Positions 38,908 through 49,249 of a stretch of DNA of 64,000 nt are shown one piece after another; within the stretch, counting starts at the first letter, position 1; each line of letters begins with the position of its first letter. The translations under genes were made by a program, and so were the position numbers. The notes below the pieces were generated by a model that did not search any database, had not been told where the DNA came from, and worked only from the letters and a program-made list of their open reading frames with translations. The DNA is from an uncultured cyanobacterium (GTDB lineage: Bacteria; Cyanobacteriota; Cyanobacteriia; Thermostichales; Thermostichaceae): assembly GCA_937944885.1 (NCBI GenBank), contig CALFBB010000003.1:45662-109661 (forward strand), given 5' to 3'.

Positions 38908-40068
38908 TCAATGGGGTGGAATAATGCCTTTCGGCAGCCGTATGAACCAGTCGGAGAGGCTCCCAGAATTATCTTCGGTTACAGGAGCAGGCGTTTCTCG
39001 GCGAACCTCCTGGGCCTGCACCACCTGAAAAATGAGAGTGAAAGGACGACCCAACTCCGACTCAACAAATTCCTCCAAGAGAGTAGCCTGCCTAGGGGTA
39101 ATCGGCTCATCAGCCCGTACCGAGAGCACCACCTCCGGCGGATAAACCACCCAGTTAAAGTCGCTGCGCACCAGGGTTACCCGTTGGAAGGTAATGGTTT
39201 TGTTGAGCAAAGCCGAGCGCAAGGCCGATTCCAATCGGGCTTGGTAGAGAAGCCGCGTCATACTGGCCCCCAGCGGCACCACCAGCAGCATCACCAACCC
39301 TAACATCCAAGACAACGCCGAGCGCGCCTTATGCAGGGGTGCGTAACCCATGGCTAGGAAGGTCACCATACAAGCCAGCGCAATCCCCAGCAAGTTGGTG
39401 GCATACAACAGGCTGGCCCCCAGGCTGGTGCTCCAATCGGCGTGAGCCAGTCCCAACCCAATCACACAGACCGGCGGCATCAGGGCTACCGCAATAGCAA
39501 CCCCCGCTAGACTGTCGGAAATCTCCTTGCGTACCCTGGCAAAAGCACCAATTCCCCCCGCTGCCAACGCCACTCCCAAATCCAACAGGTTGGGTTGGGT
39601 GCGGGCCAGCACTTCACTGCCCCACTGGGGTAGCCCCACCAGACGTCCGAGCAGAAACGACACCCCTACCCCAATGGCTGTGCCGACTGCAATGGAGAGA
39701 ATCCCAGTCCGAAACAGAACAAGATTGCCCTCCAAAGCCCCCATGGCCAGGCCGCGAATCGGTAGCATCAAAGGGGCCACAATCATCGCCCCGATGATCA
39801 CCGCTGGACTATTAGCCATTAACCCCAAGGTGGCGATCACACAGGAGCCAATGACCAACATGAGATAGTTCAAGCTAAGGCGAGACTCCCGCATCAACCC
39901 CAGCATCAGCTCTGCATATTCCTCCGGCTTGGCCACCGGCCAGTGGAACATAGGTGGTCGGCGCCGAGCAGATGACGGGATCCCACTCGAGTCCACAGCA
40001 GTCTCGACAACTGCACCATTTATTGCCTCTGCCTCTACCCCAAGCTCGGGAGGAGGAATCTGTTCCAT
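38908..40068 (-). CDS. DUF389 (TIGR00341) membrane protein
   Basis: A 386-residue integral membrane protein of unknown function. After a short hydrophilic N-terminus come RESRLSLNYLMLVIGSCVIA, the family segment SPAVIIGAMIVAPLMLPIRG, then several helices (GVAIAVALMPPVCVIGLGLA, LLYATNLLGIALACMVTFLA) up to about residue 275. The soluble C-terminal domain of about 100 residues includes VVLSVRADEPITPRQATLLE. The frame is open to a GTG at 40152, but ATG 40068 has GAGGGAG eight bases upstream and gives MEQIPPPELG. Relatives are often called uncharacterised hydrophobic-domain proteins; transport is possible. Confidence 0.85.
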   Translation of the reverse strand: MEQIPPPELGVEAEAINGAVVETAVDSSGIPSSARRRPPMFHWPVAKPEEYAELMLGLMRESRLSLNYLMLVIGSCVIATLGLMANSPAVIIGAMIVAPLMLPIRGLAMGALEGNLVLFRTGILSIAVGTAIGVGVSFLLGRLVGLPQWGSEVLARTQPNLLDLGVALAAGGIGAFARVRKEISDSLAGVAIAVALMPPVCVIGLGLAHADWSTSLGASLLYATNLLGIALACMVTFLAMGYAPLHKARSALSWMLGLVMLLVVPLGASMTRLLYQARLESALRSALLNKTITFQRVTLVRSDFNWVVYPPEVVLSVRADEPITPRQATLLEEFVESELGRPFTLIFQVVQAQEVRRETPAPVTEDNSGSLSDWFIRLPKGIIPPH

Positions 40069-40159
40069 AGCCATCTCCCTCAGACCATTTCTGCAGCAGT
40101 TTAGCCCGGTGGTACTTTTTAAGCCCAGATGGCCTTGCCGTGCAAGGTGCACAATAGCA

Positions 40160-41056
40160 TCAGGGAGTTCTCGTTGGCCCTGACTTGGGGGAGCGGTGCA
40201 TTAAGTCTTGCACAGCTTCGGCGTGGTAGGAACTGCGGGTTAAGGGGGAAGACACCACCTGTAAAAAGCCCATCTCTTCCCCCACCTGTCGCCAATGGTC
40301 AAACTCCTCCGGGGTGACATAGCGCTCAACCGGCAAATGCTTGGGACTGGGTTGTAGATATTGACCCAAGGTGAGAATGTCACAGCCCACCTGCCGCAGA
40401 TCCTGCATCACCTGCACTATCTCTGCCGGGGTTTCTCCCAAACCCAGCATCACCCCGGACTTGGTGTACAGACTGGGATCCTGGCTTCGTGCCAGCTGCA
40501 ACAATTCCAGAGAGCGCTCGTAGTTCCCCTGGGGACGCACCCGGCGATAGAGGCGCGGCACCGTTTCTGTATTGTGGTTAAGCACGGTCGGCTGGGCGGC
40601 TAAAATCTGCGCCAAGGCCTGCCAGTTGCCACACAAATCCGGGATCAGCACCTCAATTGTTGTCTGAGGCATGCGCCGGCGAATGGCCAAAATACAAGCC
40701 ACAAACTGATCGGCCCCCCCATCCGGCAGATCATCCCGATTTACAGAGGTAATCACCGCATGGCGCAACCCCAAGCGCTCCACTGCTTCAGCCACCCGTT
40801 CCGGCTCAGTGGCATCCAAAGGTTGCGGGCGTTTTGTAAAGTCGATATCGCAATAGGGGCAGGCGCGGGTACAGGCCGGCCCCATGATCAAAAAGGTGGC
40901 GGTGCGGTTGGCAAAGCATTCCCCCAAATTGGGGCAAGAGGCTTCTTCACAAACCGTGTTCAAGTGCAAATCCCGCAGCAGTTGTTTGACAAACCCCACC
41001 CGTTGAGGAGCTTTGGCCCGTAGCCAAGGGGGTTTACCGGAAAAAAAAGCAGTCAA
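40160..41056 (-). CDS. lipA: Lipoyl synthase
   Basis: Radical-SAM enzyme that inserts two sulfurs into octanoyl groups on lipoyl domains, needed by pyruvate dehydrogenase and by the glycine-cleavage H-protein that partners GcvP of this window. The 298-residue product has both cluster motifs: the auxiliary cluster cysteines in [12 protein letters not shown] (about residues 36-47) and the radical-[32 protein letters not shown] and a C-terminal [12 protein letters not shown] (RSSYHA) are also family marks. Length is normal. Divergent from tkt. Confidence 0.96.
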   Translation of the reverse strand: MTAFFSGKPPWLRAKAPQRVGFVKQLLRDLHLNTVCEEASCPNLGECFANRTATFLIMGPACTRACPYCDIDFTKRPQPLDATEPERVAEAVERLGLRHAVITSVNRDDLPDGGADQFVACILAIRRRMPQTTIEVLIPDLCGNWQALAQILAAQPTVLNHNTETVPRLYRRVRPQGNYERSLELLQLARSQDPSLYTKSGVMLGLGETPAEIVQVMQDLRQVGCDILTLGQYLQPSPKHLPVERYVTPEEFDHWRQVGEEMGFLQVVSSPLTRSSYHAEAVQDLMHRSPKSGPTRTP

Positions 41057-41261
41057 GGAAACACTCCAATATCGGGACTCCGTCTGCTGACGCGAGAGGC
41101 TGCCAAAAGCAGCAAGCCCACCCTTCAGCTTACCTTGTCAACCCTGGCGCAGCAGGATCCATTTGAGCACCAATGGCACAGATTTACCAAGGCCGGCTCG
41201 GAAGCAGACCCAAAACGCGGCATACTAAAGAGTGAATGTCGAGCGATAGGGGTTCCCCCAC

Positions 41262-43262
41262 ATGGCTGTTGCTGCTCCTTCCTCTCTGGAACAACTCTCC
41301 ATTAATACGATTCGCTTTTTGGCGGTGGATGCTGTTCAGAAGGCCAAATCCGGTCACCCTGGTCTGCCAATGGGGGCAGCACCTATGGCCTATGTGCTGT
41401 GGCAGCAATTTATGAAATTCAATCCCCGCAATCCGAAGTGGGCGGATCGGGATCGCTTTGTGCTCTCGGCGGGGCATGGTTGCATGTTGCTGTACGCCCT
41501 GCTGCACCTGAATGGCTTTGATGTCACCCTGGAAGATCTGAAGCAATTTCGCCAGTGGGGATCCAAAACCCCCGGCCACCCGGAAAACTTTGAAACCCCT
41601 GGCGTGGAGGTAACCACCGGCCCGCTTGGGCAAGGGGTGGGTAATGCCGTGGGGTTGGCCATTGCCGAGGCCCACTTGGCAGCCCGCTTCAATAAGCCCG
41701 GCCACACGATTGTGGATCACTACACCTATGTGATCTTGGGGGATGGCTGCAACATGGAGGGGGTGGCCTCAGAAGCGGCTTCCTTGGCCGGCCACCTGCA
41801 ACTGGGCAAGTTGATCATGCTCTACGACAGCAACCACATCTCCATTGACGGCAACACTGAGATTGCTTTCACTGAGGATGTGGGTAAGCGTTACGAAGCC
41901 TACGGCTGGCATGTGCAGAAGGTGGAAGATGGTAACCATGACCTAAAAGCCATTGCCGAGGCTATCCAAAATGCCAAAGCGGTAACCAACAAGCCCTCCT
42001 TGATCATTGTTGAAACCACCATCGGCTACGGATCCCCCAACAAGGCTGGAAAAGAAGAAGTCCATGGGGCACCCCTAGGGCCGGAAGAGGTGAAGCTGAC
42101 CAAAGAAAACCTGGGTTGGCCGTTGGAGCCGGAGTTCTACATTCCCGAGGAAGTGCTGGCCCATTTCCGTCAATCGGTGGACAAAGGAGCGAAAGCGGAA
42201 GCGGAATGGAACGAACGCTTTGCCGCCTACGAAAAGGCTTATCCCGCCGAGGCTGCTGAATTTAAGCGGATCATGGCTGGAGAACTACCTGTGGGCTGGA
42301 AGGAAGCCCTGGCGCCGATTGCCGAAACCGGTAAAGAATCTACCCGTAACCTCTCCAAGTTTTGCTTGAATGCTTTGGCCGCAGTAGTACCGGAGTTGTT
42401 GGGGGGATCCGCAGACCTAGCCCACTCCAACATGACTTACTTGAAAGGGATCCCGGAATTCCAGCCCGGTTGCTATGAGGGGCGTAACTTCCGCTTTGGG
42501 GTACGGGAACATGGTATGGGGGCAATTGCCAACGGGATGGCGTTGCACGGTGGTTTGATTCCTTACGATGCCACCTTCTTGATTTTTACCGACTACATGC
42601 GGGCAGCTATCCGCCTGTCGGCTCTTTCGCAGGTGCGGGTGTTGCACATTATGACCCATGATTCTGTTGCCTTGGGAGAAGATGGTCCCACCCACCAACC
42701 GGTGGAGACCCTTGCCTCCCTGCGGGCGATCCCCAATCTGTATGTGATCCGTCCGGCAGATGCCCGTGAAACGGTGGGAGCTTACCAAGTGGCCTTGGAA
42801 GCCAAGCACACCCCCTCGGTGTTGGTCTTCACCCGCCAAGCGGTCAACCCTGTGGAAGGCACCTCCATCGAAGGGGTGGCTCAAGGGGGATATGTGGTGG
42901 TGGAGGCGGAGAATCCCGAGTTGATCCTGATTGCCACCGGTTCAGAGCTGGAGCTGGCGGTGAAAGCAGCAGCCCAGCTGAAGGAAGAGGGTAAGGCTGT
43001 GCGGGTGGTCTCGATGCCCTGTGTGGAATTGTTTGAGGCCCAACCCCAGAGCTACCGCGATTCCGTATTGCCCCCTAGCGTTACTAAGCGCATTTCTGTA
43101 GAGGCCGGTTCTACTTTTGGTTGGCACAAGTTCTTGGGTTTTTCAGGGGTGGCCATCGGCATTGACCGCTTTGGAGCTTCTGCTCCTGGCCCGGTGTGTA
43201 TGGAAAAGTTCGGCTTTACGGTGGAAAATGTTGTCAATACAGCTAAGCAGTTGTTGGGTTAA
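41262..43262 (+). CDS. tkt: Transketolase
   Basis: Thiamine-diphosphate enzyme of the Calvin cycle and pentose phosphate pathway; moves two-carbon units between sugar phosphates. The 666-residue product is full length. The N-terminal domain starts with [20 protein letters not shown]. The ThDP motif is GDGCNMEG, ending with the [14 protein letters not shown] segment. The middle domain has [30 protein letters not shown] (catalytic Glu) and [16 protein letters not shown]. The C-terminal domain follows. A rho-independent-type terminator lies about 160 bases downstream. The start ATG at 41262 opens the protein as [16 protein letters not shown]. Confidence 0.97.
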   Translation: MAVAAPSSLEQLSINTIRFLAVDAVQKAKSGHPGLPMGAAPMAYVLWQQFMKFNPRNPKWADRDRFVLSAGHGCMLLYALLHLNGFDVTLEDLKQFRQWGSKTPGHPENFETPGVEVTTGPLGQGVGNAVGLAIAEAHLAARFNKPGHTIVDHYTYVILGDGCNMEGVASEAASLAGHLQLGKLIMLYDSNHISIDGNTEIAFTEDVGKRYEAYGWHVQKVEDGNHDLKAIAEAIQNAKAVTNKPSLIIVETTIGYGSPNKAGKEEVHGAPLGPEEVKLTKENLGWPLEPEFYIPEEVLAHFRQSVDKGAKAEAEWNERFAAYEKAYPAEAAEFKRIMAGELPVGWKEALAPIAETGKESTRNLSKFCLNALAAVVPELLGGSADLAHSNMTYLKGIPEFQPGCYEGRNFRFGVREHGMGAIANGMALHGGLIPYDATFLIFTDYMRAAIRLSALSQVRVLHIMTHDSVALGEDGPTHQPVETLASLRAIPNLYVIRPADARETVGAYQVALEAKHTPSVLVFTRQAVNPVEGTSIEGVAQGGYVVVEAENPELILIATGSELELAVKAAAQLKEEGKAVRVVSMPCVELFEAQPQSYRDSVLPPSVTKRISVEAGSTFGWHKFLGFSGVAIGIDRFGASAPGPVCMEKFGFTVENVVNTAKQLLG

Positions 43263-43419
43263 TCTTCTGCGGTTTTCCATGGCAAAAGGACTCTGGCGCA
43301 AACGGTTTTGAAGCGTGAGAGGTTTTTCTTGCGGTTCCCCCTAGTTGGGTTCTAAGGCGCTGGGTTGTTTTTCAAGGATAGAGGCTTCTTCCCAGGGCGG
43401 AGCCTGGAACAACAATAGA

Positions 43420-43449
43420 CCCGGCAGGGATCCCCTAGCGGGCTTTTTC
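43420..43449 (+). terminator. Probable intrinsic terminator downstream of tkt
   Basis: CCCGGCAGGG and CCCTAGCGGG form a ten-position stem with two mismatches around an ATC loop, followed by CTTTTTCTT. The stem contains one of the GGATCC palindromes. Position fits the end of the tkt transcript; the convergent tldD gene ends 92 bases later. Confidence 0.65.
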
Positions 43450-43540
43450 TTGCTCTTTGGGTTCAAATCTTAACCGCCAGCACCCCCGTGCTACCTAGCA
43501 GCTGGCTGTTAGGACGGGGAGAATGTCAGAAAACTGCCCC

Positions 43541-44929
43541 TTAGCTTTGTTGCCCACCCAAAATGGCACGACAGCGAATGTAGGGGCCGCCGGCATCCAC
43601 CTTGGCCGGTTGTCCTTTGCCGCAATGGCCGGATCCCAAGTCCCACAAAAAGTCTCGGGAAACCGCGTCCACAGAGCGCAGCACATCAAACGCATTGCCC
43701 GTAATCGTGACCCCCCGCAGCAGTTCCGCTAGCTTGCCTTGGCGGATGCGGTAAGCCCGCTCCACCCCAAACATAAATTCGCCGGTGGAGTCTGCCTGAC
43801 CATTCCTAGCTCCATCCAAAAAATAACCGTCGGCGGTGCTGGCGATGATCTCCTCTAGGGTTTGGGATCCCGGCTCAATGTAGGTGTTACGCATGCGAAT
43901 TAGCGGTTCATCGGCATATTCCCAAGCGCGGGCATTGCCGGTGGGTTCCACCCCAAAGTGAGCGGCAGTTTCGCGGTTGTGCAGATAGCTCACCAAAATC
44001 CCCTCGCGAATAAGGGTGGTATTTTGGGTAGGGATCCCTTCGTCATCAACGGGAAGGGTACCACCAGCTCCTGGCGCAAACTCAGAATGCCCCGAATCCC
44101 GCAAAGTCACCAACTCACTGGCCACCCGTTGCCCCAGTTTACCCGCGGCCACCGAGCCGGATAAGACAAAATCTGCTTCCACCGTATGGCCAATCGCTTC
44201 GTGGACCAGTAGCCCGACAATAGAAGGAGACAGAATCACCGTTGCCCAGCCCCCTTCCGCATACCCTGCCGACAACAGATCCACCGCTGTGGCAGCGGCT
44301 TTTTCTGCCATTTGCCAAGGTTCCTCTCGGAAGAGGCAGTTCCACCCCCCTGTCACCCCGATGGATTCCGAGCCACTGCTCAGTTGCCCGCCAGCTCCTG
44401 CCACCGCCTGCACCCGAAATTCAGGACGTACCAAGCGAAAGCTAACATCTGCTCCATCGCTGGTCACAATAGCTTTTTCTTCGTAGATTTCGTTGTAGGT
44501 GCAACTGGCGGAGCTGATTTGCCTGGAGGCTTGTCGGGTGTGTGCCTCGGTTTCTAGTGCCAATTGGATTTTTTCTTCTAAGGGCTTGTTCAGTACCTCA
44601 TCCACACCTGGCTCTGAAAATTCTCCTTGTGCCAACTGCACCTTGGGCAGGGATCCCAGCTTGTGTTTGCGGTAACTGGCACTGGCCTGGGCAGCCCGAC
44701 GGGCCTCCTCAATAGCGCTGCGGATGGCGCTCGGTGAGGGATCCCCAGTGGAGGCAAAGCCCCAGGTTCCGGCTTCAAGGACTCGTACCCCTACCCCAGA
44801 GCGGCGGCGGATGGCAGCCCGCTCAATGCGCCCCTTCTCAGCGGTCACACTCCGGAATATCTTGTCGTGGTAACGAAGTTCCACAAAGCCAGAGTAGTCC
44901 TGGATAATATCGCGCAGCAGATCTCGCAT
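43541..44929 (-). CDS. tldD: TldD family metalloprotease
   Basis: Metalloprotease subunit that in other bacteria works with PmbA/TldE on small peptides and antitoxins. The 462-residue product has the zinc motif HEAIGHTVEAD (about residue 240). It also has the N-terminal LRYHDKIFRSVTAEKGRIER region, GGTLPVDDEGIPTQNTTLIR, and the C-terminal NTYIEPGSQTLEEIIAS with ITGNAFDVLRSVDAVS. The partner subunit is not adjacent. The ATG at 44929 gives MRDLLRDIIQDYSGFVEL, matching relatives. Convergent with tkt. Confidence 0.93.
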   Translation of the reverse strand: MRDLLRDIIQDYSGFVELRYHDKIFRSVTAEKGRIERAAIRRRSGVGVRVLEAGTWGFASTGDPSPSAIRSAIEEARRAAQASASYRKHKLGSLPKVQLAQGEFSEPGVDEVLNKPLEEKIQLALETEAHTRQASRQISSASCTYNEIYEEKAIVTSDGADVSFRLVRPEFRVQAVAGAGGQLSSGSESIGVTGGWNCLFREEPWQMAEKAAATAVDLLSAGYAEGGWATVILSPSIVGLLVHEAIGHTVEADFVLSGSVAAGKLGQRVASELVTLRDSGHSEFAPGAGGTLPVDDEGIPTQNTTLIREGILVSYLHNRETAAHFGVEPTGNARAWEYADEPLIRMRNTYIEPGSQTLEEIIASTADGYFLDGARNGQADSTGEFMFGVERAYRIRQGKLAELLRGVTITGNAFDVLRSVDAVSRDFLWDLGSGHCGKGQPAKVDAGGPYIRCRAILGGQQS

Positions 44930-45241
44930 AGCAGGCAGAACAGGTTGAGGATGTCATTCAGCATAGCCTTGCTGCCCATCGGAAAGGATAGGGATCCCCC
45001 TCCATAGAGGTTTCAAGCCGAGAAGGGCGCACCCCGGCACCCCGGAAGCACTTAGCGTCTGTGCAACAGGCACCGAAAAAACCGCAAAAAAGGTATAGAG
45101 CTGCTTAGGGAGCCTCCATCAAAATCCCCTAACCATTGGGCTAGGGGTTTTGCTTAATCGGCAACAACTGGAGGCAGGATCCTTGGGGGATGGCTACTCA
45201 ATAACCACATTTTTGGGGACCCCGTTCACCTCAGGCCGGCC
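44930..45241. other. Gap containing a bidirectional terminator
   Basis: No gene is evident in these 312 bases between tldD and the hypothetical gene at 45242. The only clear feature is the hairpin at 45121-45153. The tldD promoter must lie in the lower-numbered part but shows no obvious boxes. Confidence 0.5.
45121..45153 (-). terminator. Hairpin with T/A flanks; terminator for the hypothetical gene at 45242
   Basis: CCCCTA and TAGGGG form a stem with loop ACCATTGGGC, flanked by AAAAT on one side and TTTT on the other, so it could act on both strands. It lies about 90 bases beyond the 3' end of the minus-strand gene ending at 45242. Confidence 0.65.
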
Positions 45242-45631
45242 CTAGTTAAAGTTGGTCAAGAACGTATCCGGATCCCTGAGGCTGAAGATGATCTTCTTAC
45301 AGGGCAATTGCAGTCCCACCGGCCCTAACAGAGGAATGAAGAGGGGTTTTTCCTCCAGCAGTGGAATCGCCACCACCCCCTGGGTGCTGGTGATAGGGCC
45401 AACCAGGCCTTGGAAATCGGTGCGTATCCCCACTCCGTAGTACCAGGGCCAGGGAAACCGCTCTCCCTGTCCCAATTCACCGAGGGAGAAGGTTTCCTTG
45501 AACAGGCTGCCCGCCCGGACAATTAGCTTGTCTGGCAGCAGATCAACATAGGCCGATTCGCCGCTCACCCCAAACAAAGAAAGCGACAAACTGGATAGAG
45601 GATTGGAGTCAATGGCCATGTAATAGCGCAT
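45242..45631 (-). CDS. Hypothetical protein, beta-rich
   Basis: A 129-residue protein without signal peptide or membrane helix. By eye it is mostly beta strands: LSLSLFGVSGESAYVDLLPD, KLIVRAGSLFKETFSLGEL, YYGVGIRTDFQGLVGPITST, VVAIPLLEEK, KKIIFSLRDPDTFLTNF. The closing SLRDPDTF phrase is reminiscent of PH-like domains that bind lipid or protein, but this is only an impression. Start at ATG 45631; ATG at 45619 would remove MRYY. Separate transcription unit ending in its own terminator. Confidence 0.6.
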   Translation of the reverse strand: MRYYMAIDSNPLSSLSLSLFGVSGESAYVDLLPDKLIVRAGSLFKETFSLGELGQGERFPWPWYYGVGIRTDFQGLVGPITSTQGVVAIPLLEEKPLFIPLLGPVGLQLPCKKIIFSLRDPDTFLTNFN

Positions 45632-45832
45632 GGTGGGAAGTCTCCGAGGTCAGGAATAGGACGACCAGGTAAGCCATAGCCCCCAGCCTTGCTAACTATA
45701 ATAAAGAATCTCCTACCCAGACTCGGAAATGGGATCCCGGCTGCCACTGCTACGTAATGACAAGCAGGTATGATGGGTTGCTGGGAGGGCCCTTTCTGCT
45801 GCAACCGCCTGGTCAAGAGGAGCAAAGCAAGG

Positions 45833-46360
45833 ATGGATCTGAGATCCCTAATTCGCTTGGTGCCTGATTTTCCCAAACCGGGGATCCTCTTCCGGGATAT
45901 GACCCCCCTTTTGCAGGATCCAACCGGTTTCCGGGTGGCTATTGAACAATTGGCTGCCGGCACCGCCAGTATGGGATCCCTGGACTATGTTGTCGGTATT
46001 GAGTCCCGCGGATTTATTCTGGGTGCCGCCCTAGCCCGTCATTTGGGTCTGGGGTTTGTCCCGGTTCGCAAACCCGGTAAGCTACCCCCGCCGGTACTTA
46101 GCCAAAGCTATAGCCTTGAGTACGGCCAAGATCAGCTGCAACTGCGGGCCCAGGCTTTGCACCCAGGGGAACGGGTGTTGATTGTAGATGATCTGATTGC
46201 CACCGGTGGTACGGCAGCAGCTACAGCCCAGTTGGTGGCCCAAACGGGTGCAGAGGTGGGGGGGTTCGCTTTCTTGATTGAGCTGGCTTTCTTGTCCGGT
46301 TGTAGAGCCTTGCCGGCAGGGATCCCGACCCATGTGTTGATGGTAGAAGAGTCAGAGTAG
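45833..46360 (+). CDS. apt: Adenine phosphoribosyltransferase
   Basis: Purine-salvage enzyme making AMP from adenine and PRPP. The 175-residue product has the family N-terminus [20 protein letters not shown] and [16 protein letters not shown]. It also has [14 protein letters not shown] and the PRPP loop [14 protein letters not shown]. The frame runs back to 45770, but the ATG at 45833 has AAGAGGAG about ten bases upstream and gives the normal length. About 95 bases separate it from the small ORF coupled to mutS2. Confidence 0.95.
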   Translation: MDLRSLIRLVPDFPKPGILFRDMTPLLQDPTGFRVAIEQLAAGTASMGSLDYVVGIESRGFILGAALARHLGLGFVPVRKPGKLPPPVLSQSYSLEYGQDQLQLRAQALHPGERVLIVDDLIATGGTAAATAQLVAQTGAEVGGFAFLIELAFLSGCRALPAGIPTHVLMVEESE

Positions 46361-46455
46361 CCGGGAGAGGATAGCTCTAGGGCAGCCGGCAACACCGAAA
46401 CACCGATGATGGATCCGGTTCAAGAGCCTGCCACAATGGATCCAGAGTGCTAGAG

Positions 46456-46632
46456 ATGCCCATGAGTCTGTCTTCTTCTCGAGCCCGTCTCAATTCCGAG
46501 CAGTACCGACAAATGCTGGTGCGCGATGGAGAACGCCGCTTCCGCGAGTGGCACACCGCCTTCCTCAACCACCAGAAGCAGTTTTTACAAGAGATCGAGC
46601 AGCTGCGCTCAGTGCACTCCCGTAGCCGCTAA
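46456..46632 (+). CDS. Small basic protein translationally coupled to mutS2
   Basis: A 58-residue, charged, helical protein (LNSEQYRQMLVRDGERRFRE then HTAFLNHQKQFLQEIEQL) of unknown function. Its TAA overlaps the mutS2 ATG as TAATG at 46630-46634, which strongly suggests translation of both from one message and argues that the ORF is real. Start candidates are GTG 46447, ATG 46456 and ATG 46462; none has a strong ribosome-binding site. No domain recognised. Confidence 0.6.
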   Translation: MPMSLSSSRARLNSEQYRQMLVRDGERRFREWHTAFLNHQKQFLQEIEQLRSVHSRSR

Positions 46633-49040
46633 TGCCCACCGTCCCCACCCTGTCTTTTCTCTCTGTTGTCTCCGGGCCGGATCCCTCCCTGCGGCAGGAA
46701 ACCCTAGAGCTGTTGGAGTGGCCCCTTTTGTGTCAACAGCTGGCTACCTTTGCCACCACACCCTTGGGCCGTCGTGCCTGTTTAGAGCTGGATCCCTGGC
46801 TGAGCCGAGATGGCACCACCGAACAGCTGGATCACACAGAAGAAGCTATTCGTCTGGAGCAGAGCCAGCCGGGAGGACTCTCTCTGGAGGGTATTTACAA
46901 TCTTTTGCCGGCCTTAGAACGGGCAGAACGGGGGGGTATTCTCTCCGGGGAGGAACTGATTCAAATTGCCACCACCCTAAGAACAGCCCGCCGTATCCGT
47001 CGCCTCATCGAGGCTGATGACCGTCTACCTCGCTTGCAAGCTTGGCTAAGCCCGCTGCGTACCTATCCGGAGTTGGAGCAGGAAATTGTTCGCTGCCTGG
47101 AAGAGCAGGGTGAGGTGCGAGACAGTGCTAGCCCTACCCTGGCCGAGCTGCGCCGCCGGCAACGGCAGCAACGCAACCAAATCCAGGAGCAGCTCCACCG
47201 GCTCATGAGTCAACACCCACAGGCGCTGCAGGATACTCTGATTAGCCAGCGGCAGGGGCGATTTGTCTTGATGGTGAAAGCCAGCCACCGGGATGTCATC
47301 CGCGGTATTGTCCACGACAGCTCCGCCAGTGGTGCCACCCTTTACGTTGAACCCTACGCCGTTGTGGAATGGGGCAATCGCTGGCGACAGACGCAAGCCC
47401 AGGTTGAGGCGGAAGAGGAACGGATTTTGGCGGCTCTTTCGGCACAGGTGGGATCCGTTGCCCCCGATTTGGAGCAGCTACAGGCGTTAATGCTGGGGTT
47501 AGAAGTGGCATTAGCCCGGGGTCGCTACAGCCTCTGGCTTGAGGGCAATCGTCCACAGTTTGTCTCGGCAGGGTTGCGATTGCGCCAGGTGAGGCATCCA
47601 TTGCTGCTTTGGCAGGCCCGCTCCCAAGGAGAGGAGGCGCGGGTGCGGGTGGTCCCCATTGACTTCACCCTGTCTGAACAGATTCGCACCGTTGTCATCA
47701 CTGGCCCCAACACAGGCGGCAAAACCGTTGCCCTAAAAACCTTGGGCCTGCTTACCCTCATGGCTAAGGCAGGGATCTTTTTGCCGGCTCAGGATCCGCC
47801 GCAACTGCCCTGGTTCGACGGAGTGTATGCCGATATCGGGGATGAACAATCTCTGCAACAGAATCTCTCCACCTTTTCCGGGCATATCCGCCGCATCAGC
47901 CGCATTGTGCAGGCGATTCAGTCCACTTCAGAATCTGCTCTCATTCTCCTGGATGAAGTCGGGGCCGGCACGGATCCCACAGAGGGGGCAGCCTTGGCTG
48001 CCGGTTTGCTGGAATATCTCTCCGAAAAAGCGCTCCTCACCCTAGCTACCACCCACTACGGGGAGCTGAAGGCCCTTAAATATCAGCACCCCAGCTTTGA
48101 AAATGCCTCGGTGGAGTTTGATGAGGCAACGCTGGCCCCCACCTATCGCCTCCTGTGGGGGATCCCCGGCCGCTCCAATGCTTTAACTATTGCTCAACGG
48201 CTGCACTTGGATCCCGAGATTCTAGAACGGGCCAAGCAACGGTTGCAGGGGGAAAGCCAGGTGGATGTGGTGATTGCAGGGCTAGAAGAACAACGGGCGG
48301 AGTTGGAAGCTCGCGCTGCTCTTGTGGGATCCCTGCACCGGGAGCTAGAAGCCCTGCAACGGCAGATGCAGCAGCGCAGCCGCCAAATGGCGGAACGAGA
48401 GGCCCAGCTGAAGCAAAAGCAAACCCAGGAGCTGCAAACCCTTTTGGCTGCCGCCCGTGAGGAAGTGGCTGCCGCCATCCGCAAGCTGAAACAAGGGGAT
48501 GCCCCCCAGCAAGTTACTGCCCGGCTAGAGGAAATCCGGGAACGCTACTCCCCTCCTCCTGCGCCGGTAGAAACCGAATTTGTACCGGAAATTGGGGATC
48601 GGGTGCGCTTGCGGGGGCTAGGCCAAACCGGAGAAGTGATCGCCGCTGCAGAGGATGTATTTGTGGTGCGCAGCGGCATTCTCAAATTTACGGTACCGCG
48701 GGGTCAATTGGATCCCATTGATGAACATCAGGCCAAGCAGCGGCAACGCCCCAAGGGGCTACCCTCACCCCCTCCAGCTTCCTCTGCCCCTCTGAATATT
48801 CGCACCAGCCAAAATACCCTTGATCTGCGGGGAAAGACCATTGCTGACGCAGAGGTACTCCTAGAGCAACATTTTGCCCAAGCCCCACCTGGCCCGGTCT
48901 GGATCATTCACGGCCATGGTACAGGTCGTCTACGCGCCGGTGTACAAGCCTATTTGCGGCAGCATCCACGGGTGGAGGGTTTTGCGGCCGCTGAGGCTCA
49001 GGATGGGGGCACAGGGGTAACGGTAGCGCAGTTGCGGTGA
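46632..49040 (+). CDS. mutS2: MutS2 family ATPase with Smr domain
   Basis: Bacterial MutS2 acts on branched DNA to limit recombination and, as shown in some species, on collided ribosomes. The 802-residue product has the MutS core clamp and ATPase: Walker A GPNTGGKTVALKTLGLLTL (about residue 357) and Walker B LILLDEVGAGTDPTEG. A coiled-coil region of about 130 residues (LEEQRAELEARAALVGSLHR and following) comes next. The KOW-like part is FVPEIGDRVRLRGLGQTGEV. The C-terminal Smr domain has LDLRGKTIADAEVLLEQHF and the IIHGHGTGRLR motif. It lacks the mismatch-recognition domain I, as expected for MutS2. Start at 46632 overlaps the preceding stop. Confidence 0.95.
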   Translation: MPTVPTLSFLSVVSGPDPSLRQETLELLEWPLLCQQLATFATTPLGRRACLELDPWLSRDGTTEQLDHTEEAIRLEQSQPGGLSLEGIYNLLPALERAERGGILSGEELIQIATTLRTARRIRRLIEADDRLPRLQAWLSPLRTYPELEQEIVRCLEEQGEVRDSASPTLAELRRRQRQQRNQIQEQLHRLMSQHPQALQDTLISQRQGRFVLMVKASHRDVIRGIVHDSSASGATLYVEPYAVVEWGNRWRQTQAQVEAEEERILAALSAQVGSVAPDLEQLQALMLGLEVALARGRYSLWLEGNRPQFVSAGLRLRQVRHPLLLWQARSQGEEARVRVVPIDFTLSEQIRTVVITGPNTGGKTVALKTLGLLTLMAKAGIFLPAQDPPQLPWFDGVYADIGDEQSLQQNLSTFSGHIRRISRIVQAIQSTSESALILLDEVGAGTDPTEGAALAAGLLEYLSEKALLTLATTHYGELKALKYQHPSFENASVEFDEATLAPTYRLLWGIPGRSNALTIAQRLHLDPEILERAKQRLQGESQVDVVIAGLEEQRAELEARAALVGSLHRELEALQRQMQQRSRQMAEREAQLKQKQTQELQTLLAAAREEVAAAIRKLKQGDAPQQVTARLEEIRERYSPPPAPVETEFVPEIGDRVRLRGLGQTGEVIAAAEDVFVVRSGILKFTVPRGQLDPIDEHQAKQRQRPKGLPSPPPASSAPLNIRTSQNTLDLRGKTIADAEVLLEQHFAQAPPGPVWIIHGHGTGRLRAGVQAYLRQHPRVEGFAAAEAQDGGTGVTVAQLR

Positions 49041-49249
49041 TCTTTGCCTATTGCCAGGAACCAGTCCCTGCCGAGCCCCACCCGTTAATGGCAGGTCAAA
49101 ATCGCATCCATGCAGGTACAGCCCAGTATACCGAAGTGCCCCCATTTTTCTACGCTAGGATTCTGGATGCTCAATCCTGACCGCCGATCGGTTTGCTCTA
49201 GCATGGATCCACTGCCTGAAGCTGACTGGGCCAATTCTGTGTTGTTTGC

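Noticed and set aside
43455..43475. GGGTTCAAATC, similar to a tRNA T-loop
   Set aside because: The flanking arms do not pair and no acceptor or anticodon stem is found around it.
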